Positions 1 through 9,100 of a stretch of 64,000 nt of DNA are shown in pieces; the first letter of the stretch is position 1; each line of letters starts with the position of its first letter. Below the pieces are notes generated by a model. The model was given only the letters and a program-made list of their open reading frames with translations. It was not told where the DNA came from and searched no databases. Source of the DNA: an uncultured Alteromonadaceae bacterium (GTDB lineage Bacteria > Pseudomonadota > Gammaproteobacteria > Enterobacterales > Alteromonadaceae); contig CANNDC010000002.1 in assembly GCA_947503265.1 (NCBI GenBank), positions 124,001 to 188,000 of the forward strand. Direction: 5' to 3'. The translations under genes were made by a program, and so were the position numbers.

Positions 1-50
1 GATCTTTTCAAATCCATCATCAGCGTACAAAAGCTAAATCCCTCATGGCG

Positions 51-117
51 ACTAACACTTCAATAAGCGGTTTTGTTGCGATCTTCCACAAAATCCGTCT
101 CAATTGTTTTGTTAATT
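51..117 (-). repeat. attC-like imperfect palindrome after yoeB
   Basis: Two arms pair imperfectly. CTAAC followed by CAATAAGCGGTTTTGT (52-76) opposes ACAAAATCCGTCTCAATTG...GTTAA (88-114), with unpaired extra bases in one arm and a short loop. An imperfect stem with AAC/GTT ends and extrahelical bases is the layout of integron attC sites. It lies directly downstream of the minus-strand yefM-yoeB pair, where a cassette would carry its attC. The core GTTAGTC is not a perfect GTTRRRY, so the site may be decayed. Confidence 0.5.
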
Positions 118-130
118 TTACTATTATATG

Positions 131-394
131 TCAATAATGATAACGACAAGAAATTACGACTATTGACTCGCTCTCAACTGCATAAACTAAACGATTAGTA
201 TCATCAATTCTTCGCGACCAAAAACCAGTTAGATTTTCCTTGAGGGGTTCTGGCTTTCCAATCCCATCAAAAGGTGAGCGCTTAATATCCATTACAAGTT
301 TATTTATTCGTTTAAGCGTCTTCTTGTCTTGGGTTTGCCAATGCAAATAGTCTTTCCAAGATTCGTCAGTCCATGACAACAACCTTTTAGTCAT
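131..394 (-). CDS. yoeB: YoeB-family mRNA interferase toxin
   Basis: An 87-residue RelE/YoeB-fold toxin. Family members cleave mRNA at the ribosomal A site and are neutralised by YefM. The protein ends in CRYHY, the YoeB C-terminus that carries the catalytic His and Tyr, and has the internal ITR-less core with FWSRRIDDTNRLVY near residues 58-71. Length matches E. coli YoeB. Its start overlaps the last 8 bp of yefM, so the two are translationally coupled. No lesion is visible, so the toxin is probably functional. It sits between two attC-like palindromes, as expected for an integron cassette. Confidence 0.93.
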   Translation of the reverse strand: MTKRLLSWTDESWKDYLHWQTQDKKTLKRINKLVMDIKRSPFDGIGKPEPLKENLTGFWSRRIDDTNRLVYAVESESIVVISCRYHY

Positions 395-641
395 CTATCA
401 AATCGCTCTGTGTATATTCGCCCTTTTTGTATTGGGAGATAGACTTTGCTAAGTGCGCTGCATTAGCAGGTGATTTGAGTAAATAGACTGTTTCCATCAA
501 ACTATTGTAATAGTCGAGTGACATAACGACAGCATCTTCCGAGTCCCTTCTTGTAATTATTGTAGTATCTGCGTCATTGACCACATTATCTAGAACCGAC
601 TTCAACCCATTTCGGGCTTCCGTAAAAGATACAACTCTCAT
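387..641 (-). CDS. yefM: YefM-family antitoxin
   Basis: An 84-residue Phd/YefM antitoxin: an N-terminal DNA-binding fold (starts MRVVSFTEAR, then ITRRDSEDAVVMSLDYYNSL near residues 29-48) and an acidic C-terminal tail that would wrap YoeB. An AGGAGG Shine-Dalgarno (plus-strand cctcct at 647-652) supports the ATG at 641. It is first in a two-gene operon with yoeB. The upstream region holds two TGTACA hexamers, the core recognised by YefM-type autorepressors, so the operon is presumably autoregulated. Confidence 0.93.
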   Translation of the reverse strand: MRVVSFTEARNGLKSVLDNVVNDADTTIITRRDSEDAVVMSLDYYNSLMETVYLLKSPANAAHLAKSISQYKKGEYTQSDLIDD

Positions 642-653
642 AAAACCTCCTCA

Positions 654-715
654 TGTACAGGTTATAAGACAAGTTTAGCTGATAGGTTCTAAGTTGTACA
701 GTTTAGAAGACAAGT
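654..715 (-). promoter_or_regulatory. Duplicated YefM-type operator
   Basis: TGTACA palindromes lie at 654-659 and 695-700. Each begins a 21-bp direct repeat (654-674 and 695-715, 19 of 21 identical) that ends AAGACAAGT. TGTACA is the published core of YefM operators. The repeats are 41 bp apart, close to four helical turns, so bound repressors would face the same side of the DNA. The first repeat abuts the Shine-Dalgarno of yefM. Confidence 0.6.
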
Positions 716-730
716 GATCCTTGATTGAAA

Positions 731-814
731 GTTAACACTTAGCTAAGGGGCACAAATATGGCGCTATACTCCGAATGAGTGCCATGTTTGTGATCCTCTT
801 GAGACACTGTTAGA
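731..814 (-). repeat. attC-like site resembling the Vibrio VCR
   Basis: An imperfect 84-bp palindrome. On the minus strand it starts with CTAACA, continues with CTCAAGAGG, and ends with CCCCTTAG then GTGTTAAC. The same blocks in the same order mark the ends of V. cholerae repeats (TAACAA, CTCAAGAGG ... CCCCTTAG, CGTTA). Arms at 746-762 and 781-797 pair well (CACAAATATGGC with GCCATGTTTGTG). On the plus strand GTTAGAT fits GTTRRRY. It falls between two minus-strand gene units, as cassette boundaries do. Confidence 0.62.
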
Positions 815-822
815 TTTATACA

Positions 823-1122
823 CTACCACCTCCCTTGTTTATACCTCTTAAATAGGTCTAATAACATTCCACAGGGGATGACGATAAGCAACAAGATGAC
901 CGTTGATAAAACCATATCAAGTAAACTTGCAGTAGAAGAAAAGTAGCCTGTGATCAGGTTTACTAAGCAAATTACACAAGAGCTGCTAATGACTAAGAGA
1001 CTCAAGAGTTTAGTTCTAATAAAGCGAGTGCCTAGTTTGATTTTCTTCATATATGCTTGTTTGCAACTTGATAAATATAACCCCCAAATTAAGCGGTAGT
1101 AACCGCTCTTGTTTTTATCCAT
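823..1122 (-). CDS. Small two-helix membrane protein
   Basis: A 99-residue protein with a basic N-terminal third and two strongly hydrophobic segments (about residues 28-48 and 58-80). I do not recognise the family. The open frame extends upstream to 1380, but that extension lies inside the neighbouring gene, so I chose the ATG at 1122, 13 bp after the upstream stop. It is probably in the same transcript and the same integron-like cassette as the DUF1851-like gene, and the VCR-like attC follows its stop by 8 bp. Confidence 0.5.
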   Translation of the reverse strand: MDKNKSGYYRLIWGLYLSSCKQAYMKKIKLGTRFIRTKLLSLLVISSSCVICLVNLITGYFSSTASLLDMVLSTVILLLIVIPCGMLLDLFKRYKQGRW

Positions 1123-1135
1123 ATTCAACTGTTTG

Positions 1136-1966
1136 TTATAAGTCAAAGCCGCGCTCCCTGACAATATCCAAAACTTCACCATGTCCCTGTAAATAAGCAG
1201 AAAGTCGAACTTTTTTTCCAGATTTGAATTGAAGAGTGTACCAATACATTGAACCATTAAACTTAGCCGATACAAGATCATCCCAACGTTCTTTTTTAGC
1301 CCCAGTCCAAGGTGTGTAAAAATCAATTTCAGTGGAGTTGAAACTACCACTAACTTTAAAATACTCAGCAAAACAAGCAAGAGCAGCTATTCCAAAACCA
1401 AAGAATAAAAATAAGATTGAAATAAATTCACTTGTTTGTTCATGGACATCTTCATCATAAAAAAACATCCAGGCAGCAAAGATGGAAAATGCCATGCATG
1501 CCAAAGCCAATATCAAAATCAGAATTCCATGCTTTAATTTACCCAATAAATCACCGAGCCCTATTAGATAGGACTTAATGTCAGCTACTTTGAAGTTGCT
1601 GACATCAAACGTACATTCCTGAAATGCATTTGGCGTAATAAAGCCATAGCATTCACCTTCAGCTAAAGTTACATCAGCTTTCTCTAACTTTTCAATCACG
1701 CTGGTCATGAAATAGTATTCGACATTGTCATTTTGGGATAAAGACTCCGAAAAATCATCTACTGAATTTGCAACTTGCTCATACCCTGCGCCCGATGTGG
1801 AAATAAACCACACGCCGCCAAAGTCATCGATTACAAAAATTTCAGCAAACTTAGTTACTATCCAAATACTAAAATTAGGATTGATTTTTAACAGCCACGT
1901 CCAGTGTTGCAAAATGCTTTGCCAATCAATTCCAGTATGCTCTATGGAAACATCATCTAATTTCAT
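1136..1966 (-). CDS. DUF1851 (Tdi1-like) domain fused to a PH-like membrane module
   Basis: 276 residues in two parts. Residues 1-145 resemble DUF1851, the C-terminal domain of Tdi1-type T6SS immunity proteins: GGVWFISTSGAGYEQVANS near residues 50-68, YGFITPNAF near 106-114, and a final IGLGDLLG segment. Residues 146-205 hold two transmembrane helices. Residues 208-276 look like a bacterial PH-like beta domain (FYTPWTGAKKERWDDL, then alternating strands). The pairing suggests a membrane-anchored immunity or sensing protein, which is inference. No effector gene or T6SS is in the window. The gene lies in the attC-bearing left segment. Confidence 0.6.
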   Translation of the reverse strand: MKLDDVSIEHTGIDWQSILQHWTWLLKINPNFSIWIVTKFAEIFVIDDFGGVWFISTSGAGYEQVANSVDDFSESLSQNDNVEYYFMTSVIEKLEKADVTLAEGECYGFITPNAFQECTFDVSNFKVADIKSYLIGLGDLLGKLKHGILILILALACMAFSIFAAWMFFYDEDVHEQTSEFISILFLFFGFGIAALACFAEYFKVSGSFNSTEIDFYTPWTGAKKERWDDLVSAKFNGSMYWYTLQFKSGKKVRLSAYLQGHGEVLDIVRERGFDL

Positions 1967-1976
1967 CCACTAACCT

Positions 1977-1994
1977 AAAACCCCAGTATGGGGC
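1977..1994 (-). terminator. Short GC hairpin with T-run
   Basis: Read on the minus strand, GCCCC-ATACT-GGGG is followed by TTTT. The stem is short (4-5 bp), so it is a weak intrinsic terminator at best. It lies between the small 53-residue reading frame and the DUF1851-like gene. Confidence 0.3.
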
Positions 1995-2018
1995 GTTCGC
2001 ACTCTTGGAATAAGGTTT

Positions 2019-2180
2019 CTATTCTCTTATTTTCAAATAAAAGCGTAATTTCGAAACCAGTTCAGAATGCTTATATTCACGAAACTGTCTATTTATATTA
2101 GCTCTAACTTCGCCCGTAATGCAGTCAATATCTGGGAGATTGAAATTAATTTTTTGGCCAATAGTCAAAGTTCCATGCAT
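2019..2180 (-). CDS. Short reading frame, 53 residues, unknown
   Basis: ATG at 2180 to TAG at 2019. The product begins MHGTLTIGQK, is mixed-charge and ends in a basic helix. It reads like a real protein or the C-terminal remnant of one. I see no clear ribosome-binding site and cannot name a family. It shares strand with the downstream integron-like genes and could be a degraded cassette gene. Coding status is uncertain. Confidence 0.25.
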   Translation of the reverse strand: MHGTLTIGQKINFNLPDIDCITGEVRANINRQFREYKHSELVSKLRFYLKIRE

Positions 2181-2572
2181 CCATAAAGGATGGCGTGCGA
2201 GAACGATGCATCAGTTCAACAGATGCCTGCACAATATGACTTATTCACGAAAGTGGCTGTAAGCTGGAGCCCATAACTAATTATTTGAGGTGCCTTAAAG
2301 TGGGTTAACTAAGCCACTTAAAAGTATTTAATTCACTTTCTAATTACAAGGCTATTTTTATTATTTTGCCTCTTTTTCAGCACGATTATGGTTAGAAAAA
2401 TATCGGCGATTTCAACCACTGCCTAAAAGTTTGTTCTTCGTGGGGTATAGCAGGACATGAAACCCTATTAACAAACCCACTGTGGTGACTTTAATTTTGG
2501 ACTGACCGATTGTCGGATTATCAAATACAATCACTGATGCTCGAGTATTCCTTTGTATTATGTGTAATATAA
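2181..2572. other. Intergenic region before the sulfatase
   Basis: An AT-rich stretch with no convincing gene. A small inverted repeat (AAGTGG at 2298-2303, CCACTT at 2314-2319) could be an operator or hairpin. Nothing else is supported. Confidence 0.4.
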
Positions 2573-4096
2573 GTGCTGGAATTGGCGTTTGAAAAAACTT
2601 TTTTCTTATTTTTTGGTCCGATAGGTTGGTGGAAAGTGTTTAAGAGTTTAAAGCAAGTCTGTGGGCAAATAGTGCTCATTGGATTGATATCGAGTTGTAG
2701 TGTTAATCATGCCGAACAACAAGAAGAGGGAATGTCTCAGCAAAACGTCCTATTTTTATTTATTGACGATCTAAGGCCAGACCTAAACTCCTTTGGTGAA
2801 ACACATATTCACTCTCCCAATATTGATGAATTAGCTGCAAACAGTCGGATCTTTTTAAACCAGTATGTGAACTCTCCAAGTTGCGGCCCTTCCCGATATT
2901 CTTTATTAACTGGTCGGTACGGGCCTAGCAATAATAGTGCATTACAATTACGAGGACAGGCGATAAAAAATGGCGTTCAAGGTATATCACCCAGTATGCC
3001 AGAATGGTTTAAACAACATGGTTACACAACAGTTTCTGTTGGCAAGGTGTCGCATTTTCCGGGTGGACGAGGTGGTAAAGACTGGGCTGACAATACTCAG
3101 TTAGAAATGCCAAACTCTTGGACACGACATTTGATGCCTGTTGGAGACTGGAAAACACCAAGTGGCATGATGCATGGGTTGGCTCATGGTGAAATTCGCA
3201 AAAATGCAAAACATATGGACATATTGCAAGCGATGGAAGGTGAGGACAATATTTATCCAGATGGCTTAATTACCGATGAAGCTATTAAACAACTTGAATT
3301 GTTATTAGAAAATGAAGAAAAGCCATTTTTTTTAGCGGTTGGCATTATAAAACCCCATTTGCCATTTGGTGCGCCGAAAAAGTATCTGGATTTGTATAAA
3401 GGCGTTGAGTTTCCAGAAAATCCGTACCCCAATAAACCTGATGGTTTATCTACCTGGCATAAATCCGGCGAATTCATGAAGTATAACCGATGGGGGAAAA
3501 ATCCTATCACAGATAAAAAATTTGCAGATAAAGTACGTCGACATTACGCAGCAAGTGTGAGTTATGCCGATGCTCAAGTGGGTAAAATACTCAATAAGCT
3601 TAAAGAGTCTGGCGCGGATAAAAATACTATTGTTGTGCTTTGGGGGGATCACGGGTGGAACTTAGGTGAGCACGCTATTTGGGGCAAACATAATTTATTT
3701 GAAGAGGGCCTGCGTTCACCATTACTTATTGCATATCCAAAAATGCCTAAACCTGGTGAGAGTACTCAGGCAGTGGTAGAGGCGGCGAGTGTGTTTCCAA
3801 CCTTAACCAGTTTAGCTGGTTTACCAGAACCGCAAAATATTCACGGGAGTTCGATACGCACTCTGGTAAACAACCCTGACGCCGAGGGTCAATATGCATA
3901 TTCCTATCAAGGCAAAAATCACACATTAAGAATGAAAGGATTTAGATTGACCTTGTTTAACGGTGAAGATGTAGCTTTGTACGATCATAATAGCGCCAAC
4001 AAAGAAACCAAAAATGTGGCTTCCCAATACCCCGACATCGTTAACCAAATGCTGCCTATTCTAAAAGCTCGTATGCTTAAAAATGACCAATACTAG
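2573..4096 (+). CDS. Formylglycine-dependent sulfatase, iduronate-2-sulfatase-like
   Basis: A 507-residue S1-type sulfatase. The maturation motif C-x-P-x-R is present as CGPSR (Cys about residue 104), inside SCGPSRYSLLTGR; the Cys would become formylglycine. The Asp pair at LFIDDLRPD (residues 62-70) and the later GDHGWNLGEHAIWGKH block supply metal and substrate residues. The IDDLRPDL and HSPNIDELA wording is typical of the iduronate-2-sulfatase-like branch. The N-terminus has a hydrophobic stretch ending LISSC, a possible lipobox. The first start is GTG at 2573; GTG at 2636 would give a more normal lipoprotein signal. A role in desulfating algal polysaccharide fits the agarases in the window but is inference. 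Confidence 0.88.
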   Translation: MLELAFEKTFFLFFGPIGWWKVFKSLKQVCGQIVLIGLISSCSVNHAEQQEEGMSQQNVLFLFIDDLRPDLNSFGETHIHSPNIDELAANSRIFLNQYVNSPSCGPSRYSLLTGRYGPSNNSALQLRGQAIKNGVQGISPSMPEWFKQHGYTTVSVGKVSHFPGGRGGKDWADNTQLEMPNSWTRHLMPVGDWKTPSGMMHGLAHGEIRKNAKHMDILQAMEGEDNIYPDGLITDEAIKQLELLLENEEKPFFLAVGIIKPHLPFGAPKKYLDLYKGVEFPENPYPNKPDGLSTWHKSGEFMKYNRWGKNPITDKKFADKVRRHYAASVSYADAQVGKILNKLKESGADKNTIVVLWGDHGWNLGEHAIWGKHNLFEEGLRSPLLIAYPKMPKPGESTQAVVEAASVFPTLTSLAGLPEPQNIHGSSIRTLVNNPDAEGQYAYSYQGKNHTLRMKGFRLTLFNGEDVALYDHNSANKETKNVASQYPDIVNQMLPILKARMLKNDQY

Positions 4097-4543
4097 TTTT
4101 TGTCTATATTCTTTCGAGTTTTGTCATCGTTTATTAATGGCCTAACTCAATTCGGTTTGATTGAGGTTAATGGCAATAAATTCAACTGTTCTACTTGAGT
4201 ATTTTACCCACTTGAGCATCGGTGTAACTCACACCTACGACACAATGACGGTCCACAACTTGGCGAATTAACCTAATGATTCGAAAAAATCCGACTATTC
4301 TTAGCTAACTTATTTTATATTTTTTGATCGAGTGATAGAAATCAATGTTTGCATTTGCGTACCTTGCATCACGCTACATCCAACTTGAATACATTGGAAG
4401 CTGGCCCTTGAAGGCCACTAAGATCCAATTGCTGTTGTACGCTAGGCATTTTCTTAAATATAGAAATTGATAGATGCACACTATTAATTATTGTGCGTTT
4501 AAATAAACGGTGTATAAACCAAGATTGCACATAACTAGTAATT
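4097..4543. other. Intergenic region between convergent genes
   Basis: Contains a small imperfect hairpin (TAACTCAAT near 4143 against ATTGAGGTTA near 4161) without a clear T-run. A short minus-strand open frame here overlaps the end of the permease gene and has no ribosome-binding site. No gene is supported. Confidence 0.4.
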
Positions 4544-5704
4544 TCACCTTGCTTCAATCACTTTTAACCATTGTGGCAGAATATTGAGTTGTGCCAACGC
4601 TAACTTTAAACAGACAAGCAGCGGCACGGCAATTAACACGCCAGCCACTCCCCATAGCCATCCACAAACGAGTATCCAAAGGATGGTAATTAGCGGATTG
4701 ACTTGCATTTGATTGCTGAGCAGCAAAGGCGTAATAAATTGAGATTCGATGAGATTTAGAATGAGATAGATAGCTAGTGGAACTAAGGCGATTAGCTCAA
4801 CACCATATTGCACCGCACCTGCTATACAAAGAACGATAGATCCAAACAACATTCCTAGATAGGGGATAAAGTTTAGCATGCCTACTAACACCCCCCATAG
4901 CAAAGCATCTTGCATACCATAAAGATGTAAAGCAAGCGCGGTTACAAGCCCTAAACACAAGTTTATCAAGCTAATATTTATGACGTAATAGGATAGCTGT
5001 TGTTGAATGGTGTCCTTCAAATCGATGGCTTTTTGCTTTTTATCCTGAGTGGTTAATCCGGCCACAAAAGCCTCAAAAAGCACAGGGCTGTATATCAGAA
5101 GAAATAAAATTAACACCAAACTAGCAAACAGTTGGCCTGCAAAAACTGGCGTTGCAGCCAAAATAGCAAGTAATACTTCTACACTGCCTTGTTTGATTCT
5201 TTCTTTAACCGCACTGACTTCATCAGACTTCGATGGTAGAGGTTGCTTGTCTTCTTCATCTTCAAACCAACCAAAAAAGTTAAACCCAGAATCCTCTTCT
5301 TGGATTGACTGTTCTACAGTCTCAGTTTCGGTCATTAACGAATCACTGAATGAATCAATCTGTTGATTTAAGTGTTGAGAAAGCTCGGGTAGCATTTTAG
5401 TCCACCTCTGCACTGGCTCTACCAACTCCACACCGAGAAACGAAAAAGGGGTAATTAATGCTGTTAACAATATGACTGCTGAAACGCCTCTTGGAATAAA
5501 CAGGCGATTGAAATAATTCACAAGTGGACTTAAAAGCAACGCGACCAAACTAGTTAATACTAACGGAATGATCAGTGATTGAGCGAAATACAAGGTGTAA
5601 ACGGCAATCATAACCAACAACCACTTTAAATAGCGGTTTTTTTGGTTTTTGGGTGTATTCCCTTGACGTCTATTGGTGTCAGGTTTGGACATGTGATTTG
5701 GCAT
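4544..5704 (-). CDS. AI-2E/PerM-family permease
   Basis: A 386-residue inner-membrane protein with the AI-2E transporter layout: two N-terminal helices (about residues 27-85), a soluble region with coiled-coil and acidic stretches (100-190), then five or six helices including MQDALLWGVLVGMLNFIPYLG and a C-terminal block with LWGVAGVLIAVPLL. These are family hallmarks. Members range from quorum-signal exporters to Na+/H+ antiporters, so the substrate cannot be assigned. The acidic insert at about 135-160 (EDEEDK) is longer than usual. Transcribed alone and convergent with the sulfatase. Confidence 0.88.
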   Translation of the reverse strand: MPNHMSKPDTNRRQGNTPKNQKNRYLKWLLVMIAVYTLYFAQSLIIPLVLTSLVALLLSPLVNYFNRLFIPRGVSAVILLTALITPFSFLGVELVEPVQRWTKMLPELSQHLNQQIDSFSDSLMTETETVEQSIQEEDSGFNFFGWFEDEEDKQPLPSKSDEVSAVKERIKQGSVEVLLAILAATPVFAGQLFASLVLILFLLIYSPVLFEAFVAGLTTQDKKQKAIDLKDTIQQQLSYYVINISLINLCLGLVTALALHLYGMQDALLWGVLVGMLNFIPYLGMLFGSIVLCIAGAVQYGVELIALVPLAIYLILNLIESQFITPLLLSNQMQVNPLITILWILVCGWLWGVAGVLIAVPLLVCLKLALAQLNILPQWLKVIEAR

Positions 5705-6151
5705 TATTTGGGCAAACAGGATTAGTTAAAACTTGCCTATAGTCTAACTTGCTTCTTCGTAAAATGACTAAAAAACTCAGCGGTTAAATTTGCCTTTTTG
5801 CTTTTGAGAATAATATTTACCTTATACCTATTTACACTAAATCGTATGAAATTAAAACGCATAAAATATAAACATAATATGTTTGTATAAGTATGGTGTA
5901 TCGATAGGTAATCTTGTAAACTGACCTTTAACAATACGTTAAAGAAATGTTTTTGATTGTTATCATGAGCAAATTAAGTTCTTTAAAGTATTGATAAATA
6001 AGATAATAAATATGTTAGCGAGTGGTTTCTGACAAAAATTATTGAGCTATCCATAAACATTTTAAGTTCTAGAAAAACGATAAGTTTATTTAACATGCTG
6101 GGAATTACTATCAAAGAAAGCAGTAAATCTGGCGTTTAGGAGAAACATGTA
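5705..6151. promoter_or_regulatory. Divergent promoter region before the large glycoside hydrolase
   Basis: A very AT-rich region between the permease and the glycoside hydrolase. Only the AGGAGA ribosome-binding site (6138-6143) before the ATG at 6152 is clear. Promoters for both genes must lie here, but I cannot fix -35/-10 boxes with confidence. Confidence 0.4.
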
Positions 6152-9100
6152 ATGAAGTTAAAACACGCATTAATGTTCTGCGTTACTGGACTGTTGTTTC
6201 AGCCAACAGTGCAGGCAGAAAATTTAGTAGATGATGATTTCTTTGGGTTTGAAGGCCCCATCATCATCGATGGTAGCCCTGCAAACTGGTTTATTGCCGG
6301 TGCGGCTGAACCTACTGTTTACGTTATCAATTCCGAGATGCCAAATTCTGGTAGTAATAGCCTCAAGTTTAGCCATGACGGTGGCGTTGCGGGTAACGTA
6401 ACGGCTTTTTCACCTCCAGGAACGGTTGAACTGCAAGAGAATATAGAATATTCATTGTCTATGGACGTTTGGGTAGAACCCGGCAGCAAGGTTGGTCGTA
6501 TTCGCCCAATTTTGGAAAGTCCTTTCCATTTTATTACGCCAATCAACTTAGACGATGTTGAAGAAGGTCAATGGGTTAAGGTTACCAGTGCGCCTTTTTC
6601 TCGTTCCGCAGCGTCTGATAACTCGGATCGCCTTAGACTTCAAGTAAGACCTGGTGACATGTTAAATGGCACGGGTACATTTTTTGTTGATAATGTTGCT
6701 ATTGAAGTGCATGAACCGGGCACAAATGACGCATTTCCAGAACCTTTCAGCAATCGTCTAAGTGACGAGCTTGCCGGGTTTGAACCTACCAGCCCTAACT
6801 GGTTTATTGCTAACGGTAACGGACCGGGCAGCTTTACCCAAATTGACAACACCGGTGGCGGCACTGAAATGGTCAAAGATGGTGTGGGTGCGCTGGTTTT
6901 CGAAACTGACGAAAAAACCACTTCATTTAAAACTGCCTTCGCGCCGTTTGGTTCATTGCAAACCTTACAAGGTGACTTTATCGTATCAATGGATATATGG
7001 ATTGAACCTGGTTCATCCATCAATCAAATTCGTACCATATTTGAAAACCCATTTGCCCTAGTTCAACCGATTAACGTTAGTAATGTTGTGCAAGGCCAGT
7101 GGGTCAGAATTACATCTGCTGTAACAACTCGTGGTTCAGTATCAGGCCAAAACGGCTCTGGTGCCGACAATGACAGATTGCGTATACAAGTTCGTCCTGA
7201 CGGCTTAGGTGATGGTAGAACCAAGTTCTATGTTGATAACGTGTCAGTTGAGGAAAACAACCCTAGAGTACGTTTTGTACAAGGGTTATCTATAACGCCT
7301 CCTCAAGTCACTATCTTTCAAGATATTACCACGCAATTAGATGTGACTCTGACTCCGATTAATGCTACCAACCAGACAATTTTCTGGACATCTAGTGATG
7401 AGTCGGTAGCCACAGTAGATGAAAATGGCGCCGTGACAGGCAAAGCACTTGGAACAGCAACTATTACAGGCGTGACTGAAGACGGTGGTTTCTCAGCTTC
7501 TACTTTAGTTACTGTTCGAGTTTATGAAAACTTTGTTGAAGATCCTGGATTTGAAAGCGGTACTTTTGAGGGTTGGACTGGCGTGACAGGTCAAGCGTCT
7601 ATTGTGAATAATGTGAACAATGTACGCTCTGGGGAATTCGCATTACGAATTCGCGATCGAAATGGCGAAGTGGGCTACATTGAGCGTGTTGTTGGCGGAC
7701 TCATGGCAGACACGCGCTACACAGCATCAGTTTGGACGCGCGTTGTACCAAATAATACATCTGGAATATTTGGTGTGAAAAATTATGGCGGTGTGGAAAA
7801 AACCACTGCGATTATTGGTAGTCAGTACAATCAAAAAACTATCAGCTTTAAAACTGGCACCACTAATACGTCAGTTACCTTGTATGTTCAAAACAGCGAT
7901 GCAGGTAATATCTTTATTGACGATGTTGAAGTGTTAGCCGAGCCTGAAATTCCAGATCTCTATGATCCTGATTTCTATGATCGTGAAGAAACTACCTATA
8001 TTGGCCCTATTGACCAAGGTGTATTTTTAAGCCTGATGCAAAATGTCAATGAGGCGCGCGATTTACTTGCAGCTAAGATTGCGGAAGCGGAAGAAGCTGG
8101 CGTAAATACTGAGTATGCAGAAGTGACTGCACACACAGTCGATTTGTTCAAAGATACCTTCGCTCCTTACGACCGCGAAAACCCTCTTGCTATCGAAGAA
8201 AGATATAACCGTCTCTTCTTTACGCGACTTGATCCTGTTGGTGCTGCGGGTTTGCCATTTGATGAACTTGCAGACAGCTTGGTTATTATAGAAACGGCTA
8301 TTGAAGAGTTGCAGAAGCAAATTGACGGCGAAATAGTGCTGGCTAAATCTCCTGACTGGGAAAATGGTGTAGCAACAATTGAAGGTGGCAACTATCTACT
8401 AGACGGAAAACCTGTTCTAGCCAGTAAGTTCTTCTTCCAGCCAGATGATGATAAAACCTTAGAGTCGTATGGTCGCAATGGTGAAAAATACATCGCTGTG
8501 CAAGATCTAGAAGACGGTGAAACAGTTCGCGAAGTTCGTATCAACTCTTTTGTCCGAGATCTTGAACGTGAAGTAGAGAAGAATAAATTCCCTATGCAAT
8601 TCTTCGTTGGACATATTGTGCCGAATAATAGTCCGTTACGAGACATCAATCCTGTTGCTTTCGAAGAAGGTCATCGTATGTTTACCGATTATGATATCGA
8701 TAACCCTTCAGTTCGTGGTTGGTTGCAAACCTTGTTCGACGGTATGGTTGAGCCAAATATCGACATCATTGGTGACAACGCGCGCATTTACATGTTAGCC
8801 AATGAGCCTACGTTTGGTTTCCGTGAGGGTGGAGCACATTCTGATGAAGGTTTGTCGACTTTCACATATGACAAATATGAAGTTTGGTTAGCTGAAAAAT
8901 ACTCAACTATCGCGGAATTAAATGCAGTGTACGGTACTGAGTTTACAGCGTTTGAAGAATTGTCAGATGCTTACGACTATCCTTTACCTCTAGAATTACA
9001 AGGCGGACCAGTATGGTATGACTGGCACAAGTTCAATATGAGTCGTGTGAACGATTGGTTTACCTTCTTACATAACACAGCACATGGTGCTGATCCAAAA

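Noticed and set aside
823..1380. A 185-residue version of the small membrane protein starting at 1380
   Set aside because: The first 86 residues lie inside the DUF1851-like gene in another frame; the ATG at 1122 just after that gene is far more likely.
4369..4557. 62-residue minus-strand open frame
   Set aside because: Overlaps the end of the permease gene, has no ribosome-binding site and no recognisable features.
5737..5934. 65-residue minus-strand open frame upstream of the permease
   Set aside because: Very AT-rich, no Shine-Dalgarno, composition of non-coding DNA.
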